This document shows positions 1-8,903 of a DNA stretch of 64,000 nucleotides, in pieces (positions within the stretch are counted from its first letter, which is position 1; the number at the start of each line of letters is the position of its first letter). The notes under the pieces are model-generated. The model searched no databases. It saw only the letters and a list, made by a program, of their open reading frames with translations, and had not been told where the DNA came from. The stretch is from Abyssibacter sp036156195 (GTDB lineage Bacteria > Pseudomonadota > Gammaproteobacteria > Nevskiales > OUC007). The DNA lies in assembly GCA_036156195.1 (NCBI GenBank), contig JAYZUZ010000006.1, forward strand, positions 1 through 64,000, read 5' to 3'. A program made the translations under genes and the position numbers.

Positions 1-77
1 GAAGCCTGAGCCGAAGCCTGAGCCGAAGCCTGAGCCGAAGCCTGAGCCGAAGCCTGAGCCGAAGCCTGAGCCGAAGC
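1..77 (+). repeat. 12-bp direct repeat, six perfect copies
   Basis: The 12-mer GAAGCCTGAGCC occurs six times head to tail (1-72), followed by a partial copy. The period is a multiple of three. Read in the frame that ends at the stop at 146-148, each unit encodes Lys-Pro-Glu-Pro, so this is a coding microsatellite-like tract in the tail of the partial gene and not a CRISPR. The array probably continues left of the window. Confidence 0.95.
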
Positions 78-148
78 TAAAACAGGTGGAGACCATCATG
101 CCGGTACAGTCCAGCAAGCCCAAGCAAACACCGCCCTCCTCAAACTAA
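2..148 (+). CDS. rne: C-terminal end of probable ribonuclease E (partial)
   Basis: Only the last 48 codons are present. They encode six KPEP units followed by KLKQVET and a Pro/Ser/Lys-rich end, stopping at 146-148. A charged, Pro-rich, low-complexity tail ending in a QVET-like motif is typical of the RNase E C-terminal scaffold in gammaproteobacteria (family knowledge). In Pseudomonas rne also lies close to kdsB, the trm112-like gene, lpxK, comEC and lolDC, which is the block that follows here. No catalytic domain is visible, so the call rests on the tail and on synteny. Another protein with a KPEP-rich tail cannot be excluded. Confidence 0.5.
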   Translation, partial: KPEPKPEPKPEPKPEPKPEPKPEPKLKQVETIMPVQSSKPKQTPPSSN

Positions 149-163
149 GGGAGTACGCGCGCC

Positions 164-394
164 ATGCCCGGTCCAGTGATTCACGACCAGGGCCGTGCAT
201 GGCGGGTGGTGGAATACCTGGAGGACTGCCGCAGCTGGGTTCTGGTCGCAATCGATCAGGCGGCGGTCATTCAAGCTGACCAGTTTGGTGACCCCAGGCG
301 GCGAGTCCCAGCGACGCGACTGGTGGCCGCTGACGCTGAACCTCAGCTGTATCAGCAGATTCAGGCATCCATGGCCGGACTTGAGCCGGATTGA
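164..394 (+). CDS. Small hypothetical protein
   Basis: This is a 76-codon frame starting 15 bp after the probable rne stop, with a GGGAG ribosome-binding-like stretch about 12 bp before the ATG. The product has no signal peptide or membrane segment and no motif I recognise. Its 3' end overlaps the convergent end of kdsB by 34 bp. It fills an otherwise empty gap and has a plausible start, but without recognisable homology it may be non-coding. Confidence 0.4.
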   Translation: MPGPVIHDQGRAWRVVEYLEDCRSWVLVAIDQAAVIQADQFGDPRRRVPATRLVAADAEPQLYQQIQASMAGLEPD

Positions 395-1134
395 AGCCGC
401 ACCAGATCCGCCGGCGTATCAACACCGCCCGGCGGCGCATCCTCCACGGGTACCGCCTGGATCTGCATGCCGTTCCACAATGCACGTAGCTGCTCCAGGG
501 ACTCGTCCAGTTCCGTCGGTGCCGGGGGGAGCTCAGCCAGCCGAGCCAGTGCGGAACAGCGATACGCGTATAAGCCGATGTGCCGCCAGGCGCCAGAGGC
601 AGGCAAGCGACCCTCTCCGGCCAGTAAGGCCTGGCGTGAAGCCGGAATCGGAGCCCGACTGAAGTAGCGCGCACGTTGATTCTCATCCATGACGACCTTC
701 ACCACGTGAGGCGACAGGTAATCGTCGACTGAATGGATGGCGTGGACCGGCGTTGCGATGTCGGCATCGGGGTTTTCGATCAATGCATCGACACAGGCAC
801 GGATAATCGCCGGCGGCATCATCGGCTCATCCCCCTGAAGATTGACCACAATGCGCTCATCCGACCAGTCCATGCGCCGGGCAACCTCATGGATGCGATC
901 GGTACCGGAAGCGTGATGCACGGATGTCATCTCACATCGCAACCCCAGCGGGGCCAGAACATCGACAACCCGTTGATCATCCGTGGCCACAATGACCTCA
1001 TCGGCACCGCTGTTCCGACCTGCGGCCGCCGTATGCGCGACCAGGGGTTGTCCATGCAGGTCCGCCAGCACCTTGGCCGGAAATCGTTCCGAGCCGTAGC
1101 GAGCGGGTACGACCACGGCAAACGACATCGTCAT
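361..1134 (-). CDS. kdsB: 3-deoxy-manno-octulosonate cytidylyltransferase
   Basis: The 257-residue product activates Kdo with CTP to CMP-Kdo, the donor for the inner core of LPS, in the cytoplasm. The N-terminal nucleotide-binding motif VVVPARYGSERFPAK (near residues 7-21), the ATDD motif and the NLQGDEPM motif are all family hallmarks, and the length is normal. The ATG at 1134 overlaps the TGA of the upstream trm112-like gene in an ATGA arrangement, which supports this start over the internal Met two codons later. It is the last gene of a minus-strand envelope operon with lpxK and msbA. Confidence 0.96.
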   Translation of the reverse strand: MTMSFAVVVPARYGSERFPAKVLADLHGQPLVAHTAAAGRNSGADEVIVATDDQRVVDVLAPLGLRCEMTSVHHASGTDRIHEVARRMDWSDERIVVNLQGDEPMMPPAIIRACVDALIENPDADIATPVHAIHSVDDYLSPHVVKVVMDENQRARYFSRAPIPASRQALLAGEGRLPASGAWRHIGLYAYRCSALARLAELPPAPTELDESLEQLRALWNGMQIQAVPVEDAPPGGVDTPADLVRLQSGSSPAMDA

Positions 1135-1304
1135 TCGCTCGGATCGAGTTCGCGTGCCTCAGATTCCAGCATCACCGGAATCCCATCGCGGATGGGGTAA
1201 GCCAGTCGGCTGGCATCGCAGATTAATTCCTTGCGATCCTCGCTGAGGCGTAACGGCGCCTTCGAAACTGGGCAGACGAGCAGGTCCAGCAATTTATTGT
1301 CCAT
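1131..1304 (-). CDS. Trm112 family protein (UPF0434)
   Basis: This is a 57-residue protein beginning MDNKLLDLLVCP, with CP near residue 11, a single Cys near 29 and the Trm112 signature LAYPIRDGIPVML near 34-46. Trm112-like proteins are small, zinc-finger-like and act as methyltransferase partners in eukaryotes; the bacterial role is unclear. One of the usual zinc Cys pairs is incomplete here. It lies between lpxK and kdsB exactly as in Pseudomonas, 30 bp after lpxK and overlapping kdsB by 4 bp, so it is probably co-translated with kdsB. Confidence 0.9.
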   Translation of the reverse strand: MDNKLLDLLVCPVSKAPLRLSEDRKELICDASRLAYPIRDGIPVMLESEARELDPSE

Positions 1305-1334
1305 AAGCCTTACTCCAATGACGTGTCCGGTACA

Positions 1335-2351
1335 TCAGGCCGGGCCCCGCAAGGCCGCAACCAGGGCATCCACCGCGGCCGGCAACGCCGGATCCGGCAC
1401 GACCGTCGCGATGACTTCGTACATCCGTGAATCCGCAAAGGCGCGACATTTTACGGCGTCCTTGCTGGTCATCAGCACAGGCCGTTCATCTCCGAATGCA
1501 AGATCCTCGGCGCAGAACGCATGATGGTCGGGAAAGGCATGGGCCTGCACCTGCAGACCTGCCTGTCTCAGTGCATCGAAAAACCGATCAGGCACACCGA
1601 TGCCCGCCACTGCATGGACCTCGCGCCCGGCCCACTGGCTGATTGGGGTCGACGAACCGGCGTCCAGCGCGGTCACCCGCCCGGCGAGCACGTCGAAACT
1701 CATGGCCGAAGCTGTCGGCAAACATCGCCTCGCTGCCTCGAGCGCGGGCAACCCTCCGCCACGCACTAGCACAAGGTCACAGCGCAGCCCTCGACGGACC
1801 GGCTCTCGCAGGGGGCCTGCCGGCAACAGCCAGCAATTGCCAAACTGGCGCTGGCCATCGACCACCAGTAACTCCGCCGCACGCCCCATGGCGTAGTGTT
1901 GCAGGCCATCATCGGCAAGCAATACATCACAGTGCGGCGCCAGTGCGGCTACCGCCTGTGAACGGCGTTCGGCAACCGCCACCGGAATGCCGGCGTCTGC
2001 CAGCAGAGCCGGCTCATCGCCAAGTGTGGCGGCTGACGCCACGGAGGCCGCATCCGACAGCACCAGCCCGCGAGTCTGGCGACCGTAGCCGCGGGAGACC
2101 ACGCCTACGCGTAGCCCGCGCGTCTGCAAATGCTGGGCAAGCCAAAGCACCAAGGGCGTTTTGCCGACTCCGCCAACCGTCAGATTGCCCACGACAATGA
2201 CTGGCACTGCGGATGTTTGGACGGTCAACAGGCCATAGCGATAAGCCATCCGGCGCAGCTGGACGACAACCGAAAAAAGCCCGGCAAGCGGCAACAGCAA
2301 CCAGGCCAATGGGTGCCCCCGCGACTGCCACGCCCGTTCGATCAGACTCAT
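1335..2351 (-). CDS. lpxK: Tetraacyldisaccharide 4'-kinase
   Basis: This 338-residue kinase phosphorylates the 4' position of the lipid A disaccharide precursor at the inner face of the inner membrane. A hydrophobic N-terminal anchor (about residues 16-30) precedes the P-loop-like motif VVGNLTVGGVGKTP (near 52-65) and VVSRGYGR (near 82-89). DDGLQHY, another LpxK signature, follows. It starts 9 bp after the end of msbA, the flippase that handles the finished product, and is part of the same minus-strand operon. Confidence 0.95.
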   Translation of the reverse strand: MSLIERAWQSRGHPLAWLLLPLAGLFSVVVQLRRMAYRYGLLTVQTSAVPVIVVGNLTVGGVGKTPLVLWLAQHLQTRGLRVGVVSRGYGRQTRGLVLSDAASVASAATLGDEPALLADAGIPVAVAERRSQAVAALAPHCDVLLADDGLQHYAMGRAAELLVVDGQRQFGNCWLLPAGPLREPVRRGLRCDLVLVRGGGLPALEAARRCLPTASAMSFDVLAGRVTALDAGSSTPISQWAGREVHAVAGIGVPDRFFDALRQAGLQVQAHAFPDHHAFCAEDLAFGDERPVLMTSKDAVKCRAFADSRMYEVIATVVPDPALPAAVDALVAALRGPA

Positions 2352-2360
2352 GGGCTGCGC

Positions 2361-4115
2361 TTAGTCGTCTTCAAACTGGAGCTTGTGCAAGGCGGCGTAT
2401 GCGCCGTCCCGACTAATCAATTCGCCGTGGGTGCCCTGCTCGACGATCCGCCCGTCGTCCATGACCACGATCAGATCAGCGTTCTGGATCGTCGAGAGGC
2501 GATGGGCGATGACCAATGTTGTACGTCCTTTCATCAGTCCTTCGAGGGCCGCCTGGATCTTGCGCTCAGACTCTGTATCCAGCGCCGAGGTGGCCTCATC
2601 GAGAATCAGAATCGGCGCATCCTTCAGAATCGCACGGGCGATGGCGATGCGCTGTCGCTGGCCGCCCGATAGCAGAACACCGTTCTGTCCGATTTCCGTG
2701 TCGAACCCTTGTTCGAGCCGCTCGATGAACTCCAATGCGTGGGCGCTCTTCGCAGCATCGCGAATTTCGGCCTCACTGAGATGGCGTCACACGCCATAGG
2801 CGATGTTTTCCGCCACGGTTGCGTTGAACAGCGTGACACTTTGATCCACAAGCGCGATCTGGCTCCGCAGACTCTCCAGGCGGTAGTCGCCCAACGCATG
2901 CCCGTCCAGCCGAATCTCGCCAGCACTGGGTTGGTAGAACCGTGGGATCAGCGATAACAGACTCGTCTTGCCGCTGCCGGACCGGCCTACAAATGCCACC
3001 ACCTTACCTGCGGGCACGACTAAATCCACGGCATGCACTGCCGGCTTGCTGCTCTCGGCGTAGCGCAGACTGACCGCGTCAAAAACCAGTTCACCTTGTA
3101 CGCGGTCAATGTGGCGCTGGCCGGTATCTGGCTCGGGGGTCTGATCCAGCAGTTCAAAGATCTCGGCCGCCGCGGAAATACCGCGCTGGATGCGTTCATT
3201 CACGGTCGTCAGATTACGCAGCGGTCGCAGCAAGCCAATCAAACCGCCCATAAAGGCCGCAAACGCCCCCGGGGTCATCGTGGGCTGGGTGGTGGCGATG
3301 AACACGATGGCGGAAATCGCGAATGCCGCGATCCACTGGATCAGCGCCGTGCTGCCAACCTGCGACAGCACCATCTTCAGATGCTGACGGCGGTTGTACT
3401 CGTTGACCTGCTCGAATCGCTCGGCCTCCAGGGCCTGACCGCCGAATACCTTGACCACGCGGTGCCCCGAAATCACTTCGTCGGCAACATGAACCGTGTT
3501 GCCCATCGAGCTCTGGATACGTCGCGATAGCTTGCGAAAACGCCGGCTGACCACGCTCACCAGAACCGCAATCACCGGCCCGACCACGAGAACAAAGCAG
3601 GCAAGCTTCCAATTGAGGTAGACGATCAAGCTCAGCAAGCCGATCACCGTCAGCCCATCCTTGATGACAGTCCCGATCGCGGACGTCGTCGACTCGGCCA
3701 CCTGATCGACATGGTAGGTCAGTCGTGCGATGAGTTGGCCACCGGCTTCGCGGTCGAAAAAGCTCACCGGCAAGCGCAGGTATTGCGAGAACAAATCGGT
3801 GCGAATCGTCTTGATCACCCTGCGCCCCACCCAGGCCATGCAATAGCTGGCGGTCAGCTGAGCAAGCCCACGCGTCAGGAAGAGCACAAGGATTGCGATG
3901 GGCATGAGGCGAATAATCGTGGGGTCGCGCTCGACGAAGCTGCCGTCAAGCAGCGGTTGCATCAGCGCCGTTAGACCCACATCGGCCGCTGACAGCAGCG
4001 TCATGCCGACGATCGCCAGTAAAAACATGCGCCAATGCGGCGTGGCATAGCCGATAAGCCGGCGATAAACCTGTCGCGGCGTGGGGGAACCGTCCCCGGT
4101 CAGTATGTCTGTCAT
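2361..4115 (-). pseudogene. msbA: Lipid A export ABC transporter MsbA, interrupted by in-frame TGA
   Basis: Read through, the frame would encode a 584-residue MsbA: a six-helix exporter membrane domain (about residues 15-320) and an ABC domain with Walker A GRSGSGKTS, signature LSGGQRQR, Walker B ILILDEATSALD and H-loop AHRLST. A TGA codon at 2789-2787 (codon 443) lies just after the Q-loop region, between VAENIAYGV and RHLSEAEIRDA. Both halves are in the same frame, so this is a nonsense substitution, not a frameshift. An ancestral CGA (Arg) or TGG is plausible. The longer upstream frame reaches back into comEC; ATG 4115 matches the family length. Because MsbA is normally essential, sequencing error, readthrough or a second copy are alternatives to true loss. 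Confidence 0.9.
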
Positions 4116-4162
4116 CGCGCGATGATAGAGGCCCGACCCGGTGCATCCAACCGCCGGGGTGT

Positions 4163-6472
4163 TTATCGCGCTGTGGACGCTCCTGCGTTGGCGCGCCAGG
4201 GCCGTCGCTGGGCCTGCCGATAGCGCCAGTGCAGCCGGGCTGTCCCTTGCTCCGGCAGTTCGATGTGCAGCTGCCCACTGTCCCCCGTAACCAGAAGTGG
4301 CACCCCCAAATCGGCATACCGCGCCCGGACTTCCGTCCGCGGAAAACCCCATCGGTTGTTCCAGCCCGCCGGGGCGATCGCCAGCGTCGGCATCACGGCT
4401 TTCACGAACGCCCGCGTCGAGGAACTGGCGCTTCCGTGATGTGGCACCAGGAGCAGATCACTGCGCAGCGAGCTCCCCCGCTGCGTCAGCAGGTCACGTT
4501 CAACACTCGCTTCGATGTCACCGGTTAGCAGCGCAGAGGCACCGCCCCGGGTCTGGATCCGTAGCACGCAGGAACTGTTGTTGCCGGACCGGCGACCCTC
4601 GGCATGAGGCCCTGCGCGCGCGGGGTGGAGCCACTCGAAACGCACGCCATCCCAGCTCCAGTGCTCGCCACCCACACAGGCCTGCCCGCCGTAACCCCAG
4701 CGTTCCGCCATCGGGAACGCGTCAAGAACCGCATCGGCGCCTCCCGCGTGATCACTGTCGCCGTGCGAGATCACGACGCGATCCAGCCGCCGTACGCCGT
4801 TAGCCTGCAGCATCGGCACAACCACCGCGTCTCCAGTATTGAAGCCACCCGGGTAGGCAGGTCCGGTGTCGTAGACCATGCTGTGATGCGCGGTTCGAAT
4901 GACCACGGCTGTGCCCTGCCCGACATCCAGAACATCGATCCAGGCACCCGCCGTCGGACTGCGACCGACGGCAAACAACAGCGGCAGCCAGAGCAGCCCA
5001 CCCAGCGCCCGCAGACTCCAGGGTATCGGCGTAAGCACGATGGCCGAGCCCACGAGTGCCCACACGGTTGCAAACAAGCTGGGCGACGCAGCCGTGCTGG
5101 CCCAATGCTGGGCAGCAACAGCGCCGAGCAGCGCCATGCCCTGCGTCAGCAACTCGGACAATTCGAACAGCAACGGACTGAACACCGGCCACATGAATGT
5201 TGCCAGCGACAGGATCAACACCAGTGGCACCACGAGTGCAAACAAGGGCACCAACCAGAGATTGAGCAGCACGCCTGCAAGAGAAGCCTCGCCAAACCAC
5301 CACAGCGTCAACGGGGCGAGTCCAAGCGACAGCCCCCCTTGCAGCAGCAAAAGTGCACGAACAGGGGCGGCCTCAGGGAGCAGTGGCCGCATCCACGCGA
5401 TCCAGCCCACTGCGCCAAAAGACAGCCAGAATCCCGGATCCAACGTGGCGAAGGGGTCAAGCCACACCACGATGAGCGCGGCAATCGACAGCCCGCTGCC
5501 CAGCCCAGGCCGAAGGGGCCCCCAAAGCGACAGGGCCAGCACCGCCACCATCACCCAAGCGCGCTGGGTCGACACAGACCACCCTGCTGCGGTCGCATAC
5601 AGCGCGGCAACGGCCACACCTGCAATTGCGCCAGCATAAGGCGCTGGACACCGCAGGCATAAGCGCGCAGAAAGTCTCCACAGTCGGGCGGCCAACCATC
5701 CGGCAAATCCGGCGAGCATGCCGATGTGGAGACCGGAGATCGCGACCAGGTGACCCACACCGGTGCTGCGCAGCGTCTTCCAGGTCTCGGCGTCGAAGCC
5801 TCTGCGGTCGCCCACCACCAGTGCGCGGACGACTGCCGAGCCGGTCGATGCGCCCAGGCCATCGGCCAACCAACGGCCCAGGTCATCGCGCCACCGGTCT
5901 ACAGAGACAGGGCCTGCTCCACAGGATTCGCCGCCCCGCACAGTGCCCCGGGCCGCAAATCCCTGACGAAGCAGCCAACGTTCGTAGTCGAAGCCACCCT
6001 CGTTGGCCAACCCCCGTAGCGCTCGAACCCGAATACGCAGTCTCCAGCATTCGCCGGCACGCATCGGCGAAGGATGGCGATACCAGGTCAACCACAGCAG
6101 GTCGCCGGTTCCCTTCTCACGAAACCGAAACCGTATGCGCCCCTGTCCCGCACTCGGCAAGTCGACCACCTCGCCAGTGACCACGCGCAAGGCATCCGAC
6201 TCCGTCGACCAGCGCCGGTCCAGGTTCTCATCCAGCTGGTGGAGGCTGCATCCTGCCCAGAGTACAAACCCCAGGCCCAGTCGGCCGAGTCCGCGCATCC
6301 GGCGGCGCTGTGCTGCAGACAGCCACGGCGTCACCCGAGGCGCGGGCACAGGAAAAGCCATGAGCAGCGCCAACGCGCCGAGCAGACTCAAACCGCCGAG
6401 GGTTAGCACGCCCCCGAGTACGGCGACTTGGCCCAGAATCGCCACCGCCGCCAACCAACGCAGATCAAGCAT
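4163..6472 (-). CDS. comEC: ComEC/Rec2 DNA-uptake channel protein
   Basis: The 769-residue polytopic inner-membrane protein is predicted to pass single-stranded DNA into the cytoplasm during natural transformation. The order is an N-terminal hydrophobic segment, a soluble DUF4131/OB-like domain (about 25-185), the competence domain with many membrane helices (about 200-490), and a C-terminal metallo-beta-lactamase-like domain. The metal motif is VISHGDSDHAGG, with a later LLVPHHGS. The start lies 22 bp upstream of lolD's end, in the same operon. In Pseudomonas exbB/exbD sit between lpxK and comEC, while here msbA takes that place. Confidence 0.93.
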   Translation of the reverse strand: MLDLRWLAAVAILGQVAVLGGVLTLGGLSLLGALALLMAFPVPAPRVTPWLSAAQRRRMRGLGRLGLGFVLWAGCSLHQLDENLDRRWSTESDALRVVTGEVVDLPSAGQGRIRFRFREKGTGDLLWLTWYRHPSPMRAGECWRLRIRVRALRGLANEGGFDYERWLLRQGFAARGTVRGGESCGAGPVSVDRWRDDLGRWLADGLGASTGSAVVRALVVGDRRGFDAETWKTLRSTGVGHLVAISGLHIGMLAGFAGWLAARLWRLSARLCLRCPAPYAGAIAGVAVAALYATAAGWSVSTQRAWVMVAVLALSLWGPLRPGLGSGLSIAALIVVWLDPFATLDPGFWLSFGAVGWIAWMRPLLPEAAPVRALLLLQGGLSLGLAPLTLWWFGEASLAGVLLNLWLVPLFALVVPLVLILSLATFMWPVFSPLLFELSELLTQGMALLGAVAAQHWASTAASPSLFATVWALVGSAIVLTPIPWSLRALGGLLWLPLLFAVGRSPTAGAWIDVLDVGQGTAVVIRTAHHSMVYDTGPAYPGGFNTGDAVVVPMLQANGVRRLDRVVISHGDSDHAGGADAVLDAFPMAERWGYGGQACVGGEHWSWDGVRFEWLHPARAGPHAEGRRSGNNSSCVLRIQTRGGASALLTGDIEASVERDLLTQRGSSLRSDLLLVPHHGSASSSTRAFVKAVMPTLAIAPAGWNNRWGFPRTEVRARYADLGVPLLVTGDSGQLHIELPEQGTARLHWRYRQAQRRPWRANAGASTAR

Positions 6473-6494
6473 CGGTCAGGCAGCGCGACGCGCT

Positions 6495-7181
6495 TTAGAG
6501 GGTTTCCAGCCGCCCGTCCCGCAGCAGGCAGCGGCGGTCCAGCCGGGCGGCCAGACTGTGATCATGTGTAACCACCACCAGGCTGGTGCCCAGTTCGCGG
6601 TTCAGCGACTGCATCAGTTCGAACACACTGTCGGCACTATCACTGTCCAAATTACCCGTGGGTTCGTCTGCCAGCATGCAAGCTGGCCGGGTCACCAGTG
6701 CGCGCGCCACGGCAGCGCGCTGGCGCTCACCGCCGGACAACTCGCCAGGCTTATGATCCAGCCGATGCCCCAGGCCGACACGCTCCAACAGGTCGCGGGC
6801 TTCATCTCTTGCACGCCGTGCAGCGTCGCCTCTGCGGATCATCAGTGGCATGGCCACGTTGTCCAATGCGGTGAACTCGGGCAACAGGTGATGGAACTGA
6901 TAGACAAAGCCCAGCTTGGCATTCCGCAGACGCCCGCGTCCTGCATCACTGAGCGACGCCATGGCCTGACCATCGACATACACCTCGCCCTGACTGGGTG
7001 TGTCGAGACCGCCCAGCACATGAAGCAAGGTGCTTTTGCCGGAGCCGGATGCCCCGAGTATCGCGACGCTCTCACCCGCGGCCACCCGTAAATCCAGCGT
7101 TTCCAACACCTGGACCTCCGCGCGCCCCTCTCTGAAGCGCTTGGTGATTCCGCAGGCCTCGATGCGAGCTTGCTCACTCAT
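6495..7181 (-). CDS. lolD: Lipoprotein-releasing ABC transporter ATPase LolD
   Basis: The 228-residue ATPase powers release of outer-membrane lipoproteins from the inner membrane to LolA. It has Walker A LGASGSGKST (near 43-52), signature LSGGERQRAAVARAL and Walker B CMLADEPTGNLD, in the short compact form typical of LolD/MacB-type ATPases. The ATG at 7181 overlaps the lolC stop by 8 bp, which is the reason for choosing it over upstream in-frame codons. It is translationally coupled to lolC. Confidence 0.95.
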   Translation of the reverse strand: MSEQARIEACGITKRFREGRAEVQVLETLDLRVAAGESVAILGASGSGKSTLLHVLGGLDTPSQGEVYVDGQAMASLSDAGRGRLRNAKLGFVYQFHHLLPEFTALDNVAMPLMIRRGDAARRARDEARDLLERVGLGHRLDHKPGELSGGERQRAAVARALVTRPACMLADEPTGNLDSDSADSVFELMQSLNRELGTSLVVVTHDHSLAARLDRRCLLRDGRLETL

Positions 7182-8421
7182 AGCGTAAGGCCTCCGCAGG
7201 TTGAACCCGGGCCGCTCGCCATGCGGGATAAATGGTCGAGACCAGTCCAAGAACCAGTGAAAGGGCAGCAATCTTGAGCACGTCGTCCCTGTGCAATTCG
7301 GATGGCAGGTCGCTGATGTAGTAGACATCTGCGGCGAGAAAATCCTGGTGGAGCAGGCGTTCCAGCGCCGGCACCAGCGTTTCCACATTCAGTGCCAGAG
7401 CTATCCCACCCGCCAGGCCCAACGCTGTACCAACCAGACCAATCACCGCGCCCTGGACAATAAAGATCAAGGTCACCGAGCTTGGGGATACGCCCAGGGT
7501 TCGCAGGATGGCGATATCGGCTTGTTTGTCGGTGACGACCATGACCAAGGTCGAAACAATATTGAATGCCGCGACGGCCACGATGAGACTCAGAATCACG
7601 AACATCACAATTTTTTCGGTGCGCACCGCTCGAAAGAAATTGGCGTGTTGCTGCGTCCAATCCCTGACATAAACAAAGCCGGGCAGCATGTCGGCCACCT
7701 CCCGACTGACGCGCGGGGCCGCAAACATGTCGTTGAGTTTCAGTCTCAAACCCGTCACTCGATCACCCAGTCGATACAACGCCGCGGCGTCGTCGATATG
7801 CATGTACACCATCGAACGGTCGTACTCGTACATGCCGATCTCAAAGACGCCGGTGATGGTGAAGCGACGAAAACGAGGTGTAAGCCCGGCCGGCGTCACA
7901 CTGGCCTGGGGAATCATCAGATCGACCTTGTCGCCCGGTGCCAGGCCGAGGGCGCGGGCCAGTTCAATGCCCACAACAAGCCCGAAGGCCCCACCCTCCA
8001 GATCCGTCAGGGTGCCCGACACCATGTGCTCGCCAACATCCGAAACCGTGGTTTCCTCTGCAGGCTCGATGCCGCGCAGCAACACACCCGACAGTGTGCC
8101 CGCCCGGCGCGCCATGCCCTCTCCTTCGATGTAGGGCGCCACGCCAAGCACGTCGGGGTGGCGTAGTGCCAGGTCGGCCACCGCTGCCGGCGCCTCAAGT
8201 CCGCCTTCGAACGCCGAGATCGTGGCATGTGACGTCATACCGAGAATTCGCTCACGCAGTTCGCGCTCGAACCCATTCATCACCGATAGCACGGTGATCA
8301 AGGCCGTCACTCCCAGTGCGATACCCAGCATGGAGATGAGCGAAATAAAGGAGATGAAGTGATTGCGCCGCTTGGCCCGCGTGTAACGCAAGCCAATGGC
8401 CAGTTCGAAGGGCTGGAACAT
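7174..8421 (-). CDS. lolC: Lipoprotein-releasing system permease LolC/LolE
   Basis: The 415-residue protein begins with the family signature ELAIGLRYTRAKRRNHFISFIS, then a first membrane helix (about 25-50), a long periplasmic MacB-like domain (about 50-260) and three C-terminal helices. Only one LolC/E-type permease gene is present in the window, so this may be a single LolF-type homodimeric permease. Whether a second permease exists elsewhere cannot be seen. It is the promoter-proximal gene of the envelope operon on this strand. Confidence 0.93.
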   Translation of the reverse strand: MFQPFELAIGLRYTRAKRRNHFISFISLISMLGIALGVTALITVLSVMNGFERELRERILGMTSHATISAFEGGLEAPAAVADLALRHPDVLGVAPYIEGEGMARRAGTLSGVLLRGIEPAEETTVSDVGEHMVSGTLTDLEGGAFGLVVGIELARALGLAPGDKVDLMIPQASVTPAGLTPRFRRFTITGVFEIGMYEYDRSMVYMHIDDAAALYRLGDRVTGLRLKLNDMFAAPRVSREVADMLPGFVYVRDWTQQHANFFRAVRTEKIVMFVILSLIVAVAAFNIVSTLVMVVTDKQADIAILRTLGVSPSSVTLIFIVQGAVIGLVGTALGLAGGIALALNVETLVPALERLLHQDFLAADVYYISDLPSELHRDDVLKIAALSLVLGLVSTIYPAWRAARVQPAEALRYE

Positions 8422-8457
8422 GCGGCGATTCTACTTGTTTTCGCGCCCATGGGCCGG

Positions 8458-8466
8458 TGCTATAGT
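8458..8466 (+). promoter_or_regulatory. Probable extended -10 promoter
   Basis: TGCTATAGT matches an extended -10 element (TGn followed by TATAGT at 8461-8466). A TTGTTT at 8435-8440 is 20 bp upstream, which is longer than ideal, consistent with an extended -10 compensating. A purine-rich GGAGAAAG (8479-8486) follows as the ribosome-binding site of the small secreted protein. Confidence 0.5.
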
Positions 8467-8497
8467 CGAGTTCATTCTGGAGAAAGTCGATTTGGGC

Positions 8498-8830
8498 ATG
8501 CGCAACTGGGTGTTGATCAGCGGACTGGCCATGGCGCTCGCGGCGCTTCAGGCTTCGGCCGATGTGCTGGATCTGCCAGCCGGCGAACAGCCGCTTGGCG
8601 ACCAACTGAGTCGGCCTGCCACGCCAACGCGCGGCATGAGCAAGACCTCAGTTCGGCGCCAGTTCGGTGAACCCACCCGCCGCGTTACCGCTGTGGGCGA
8701 TCCGCCCATCTCCCGTTGGGTCTACCCCGAGTTTGTCGTCGTCTTCGAGCACCAGTTCGTGTTGCATGCCGTGGTGCCGGACGCTCCTGCGCCGATCTAT
8801 CGCGCTAACGAACTCCGTCCCGCGCACTAA
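8498..8830 (+). CDS. Small secreted protein with SmpA/BamE-like core
   Basis: This 110-residue product starts MRNWVLISGLAMALAALQASA, a signal peptide with a likely cut after residue 21. The mature part contains RGMSKTSVRRQFGEP followed by WVYPEFVVVFEHQFVLHAVV. This layout (short helix, FGxP turn, strands) resembles the small SmpA/OmlA-type fold seen in many short gammaproteobacterial periplasmic proteins. The resemblance is a pattern judgement and the function is unknown. TTG at 8492 is an alternative start with better spacing from GGAGAAAG. It precedes aguA by 73 bp on the same strand. Confidence 0.75.
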   Translation: MRNWVLISGLAMALAALQASADVLDLPAGEQPLGDQLSRPATPTRGMSKTSVRRQFGEPTRRVTAVGDPPISRWVYPEFVVVFEHQFVLHAVVPDAPAPIYRANELRPAH

Positions 8831-8903
8831 GACCTGCCCCGGCCTGTAAGCCAGGGCGCACACCGCAGAGCAACCACTCAACCGCCTGACCGGAGCCGTC
8901 ATC

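Noticed and set aside
1..77. Tandem 12-bp repeats as a CRISPR or non-coding array
   Set aside because: No spacers, period is a multiple of three and the units encode KPEP in an open frame.
2787..2789. TGA in msbA as selenocysteine
   Set aside because: The codon lies in an ABC ATPase region with no redox role, homologues do not use Cys there and no selenocysteine signal or sel genes are seen.
4604..5662. 352-codon plus-strand frame opposite comEC
   Set aside because: The product is low-complexity, Gln/His/Arg-rich and lies entirely against the strongly supported comEC frame.
6003..7091. 362-codon plus-strand frame opposite comEC and lolD
   Set aside because: It runs across two well-identified minus-strand genes and their boundary, with no family motif.
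7291..8166. 291-codon plus-strand frame opposite lolC
   Set aside because: It is antisense to lolC, which has clear family motifs and membrane helices.
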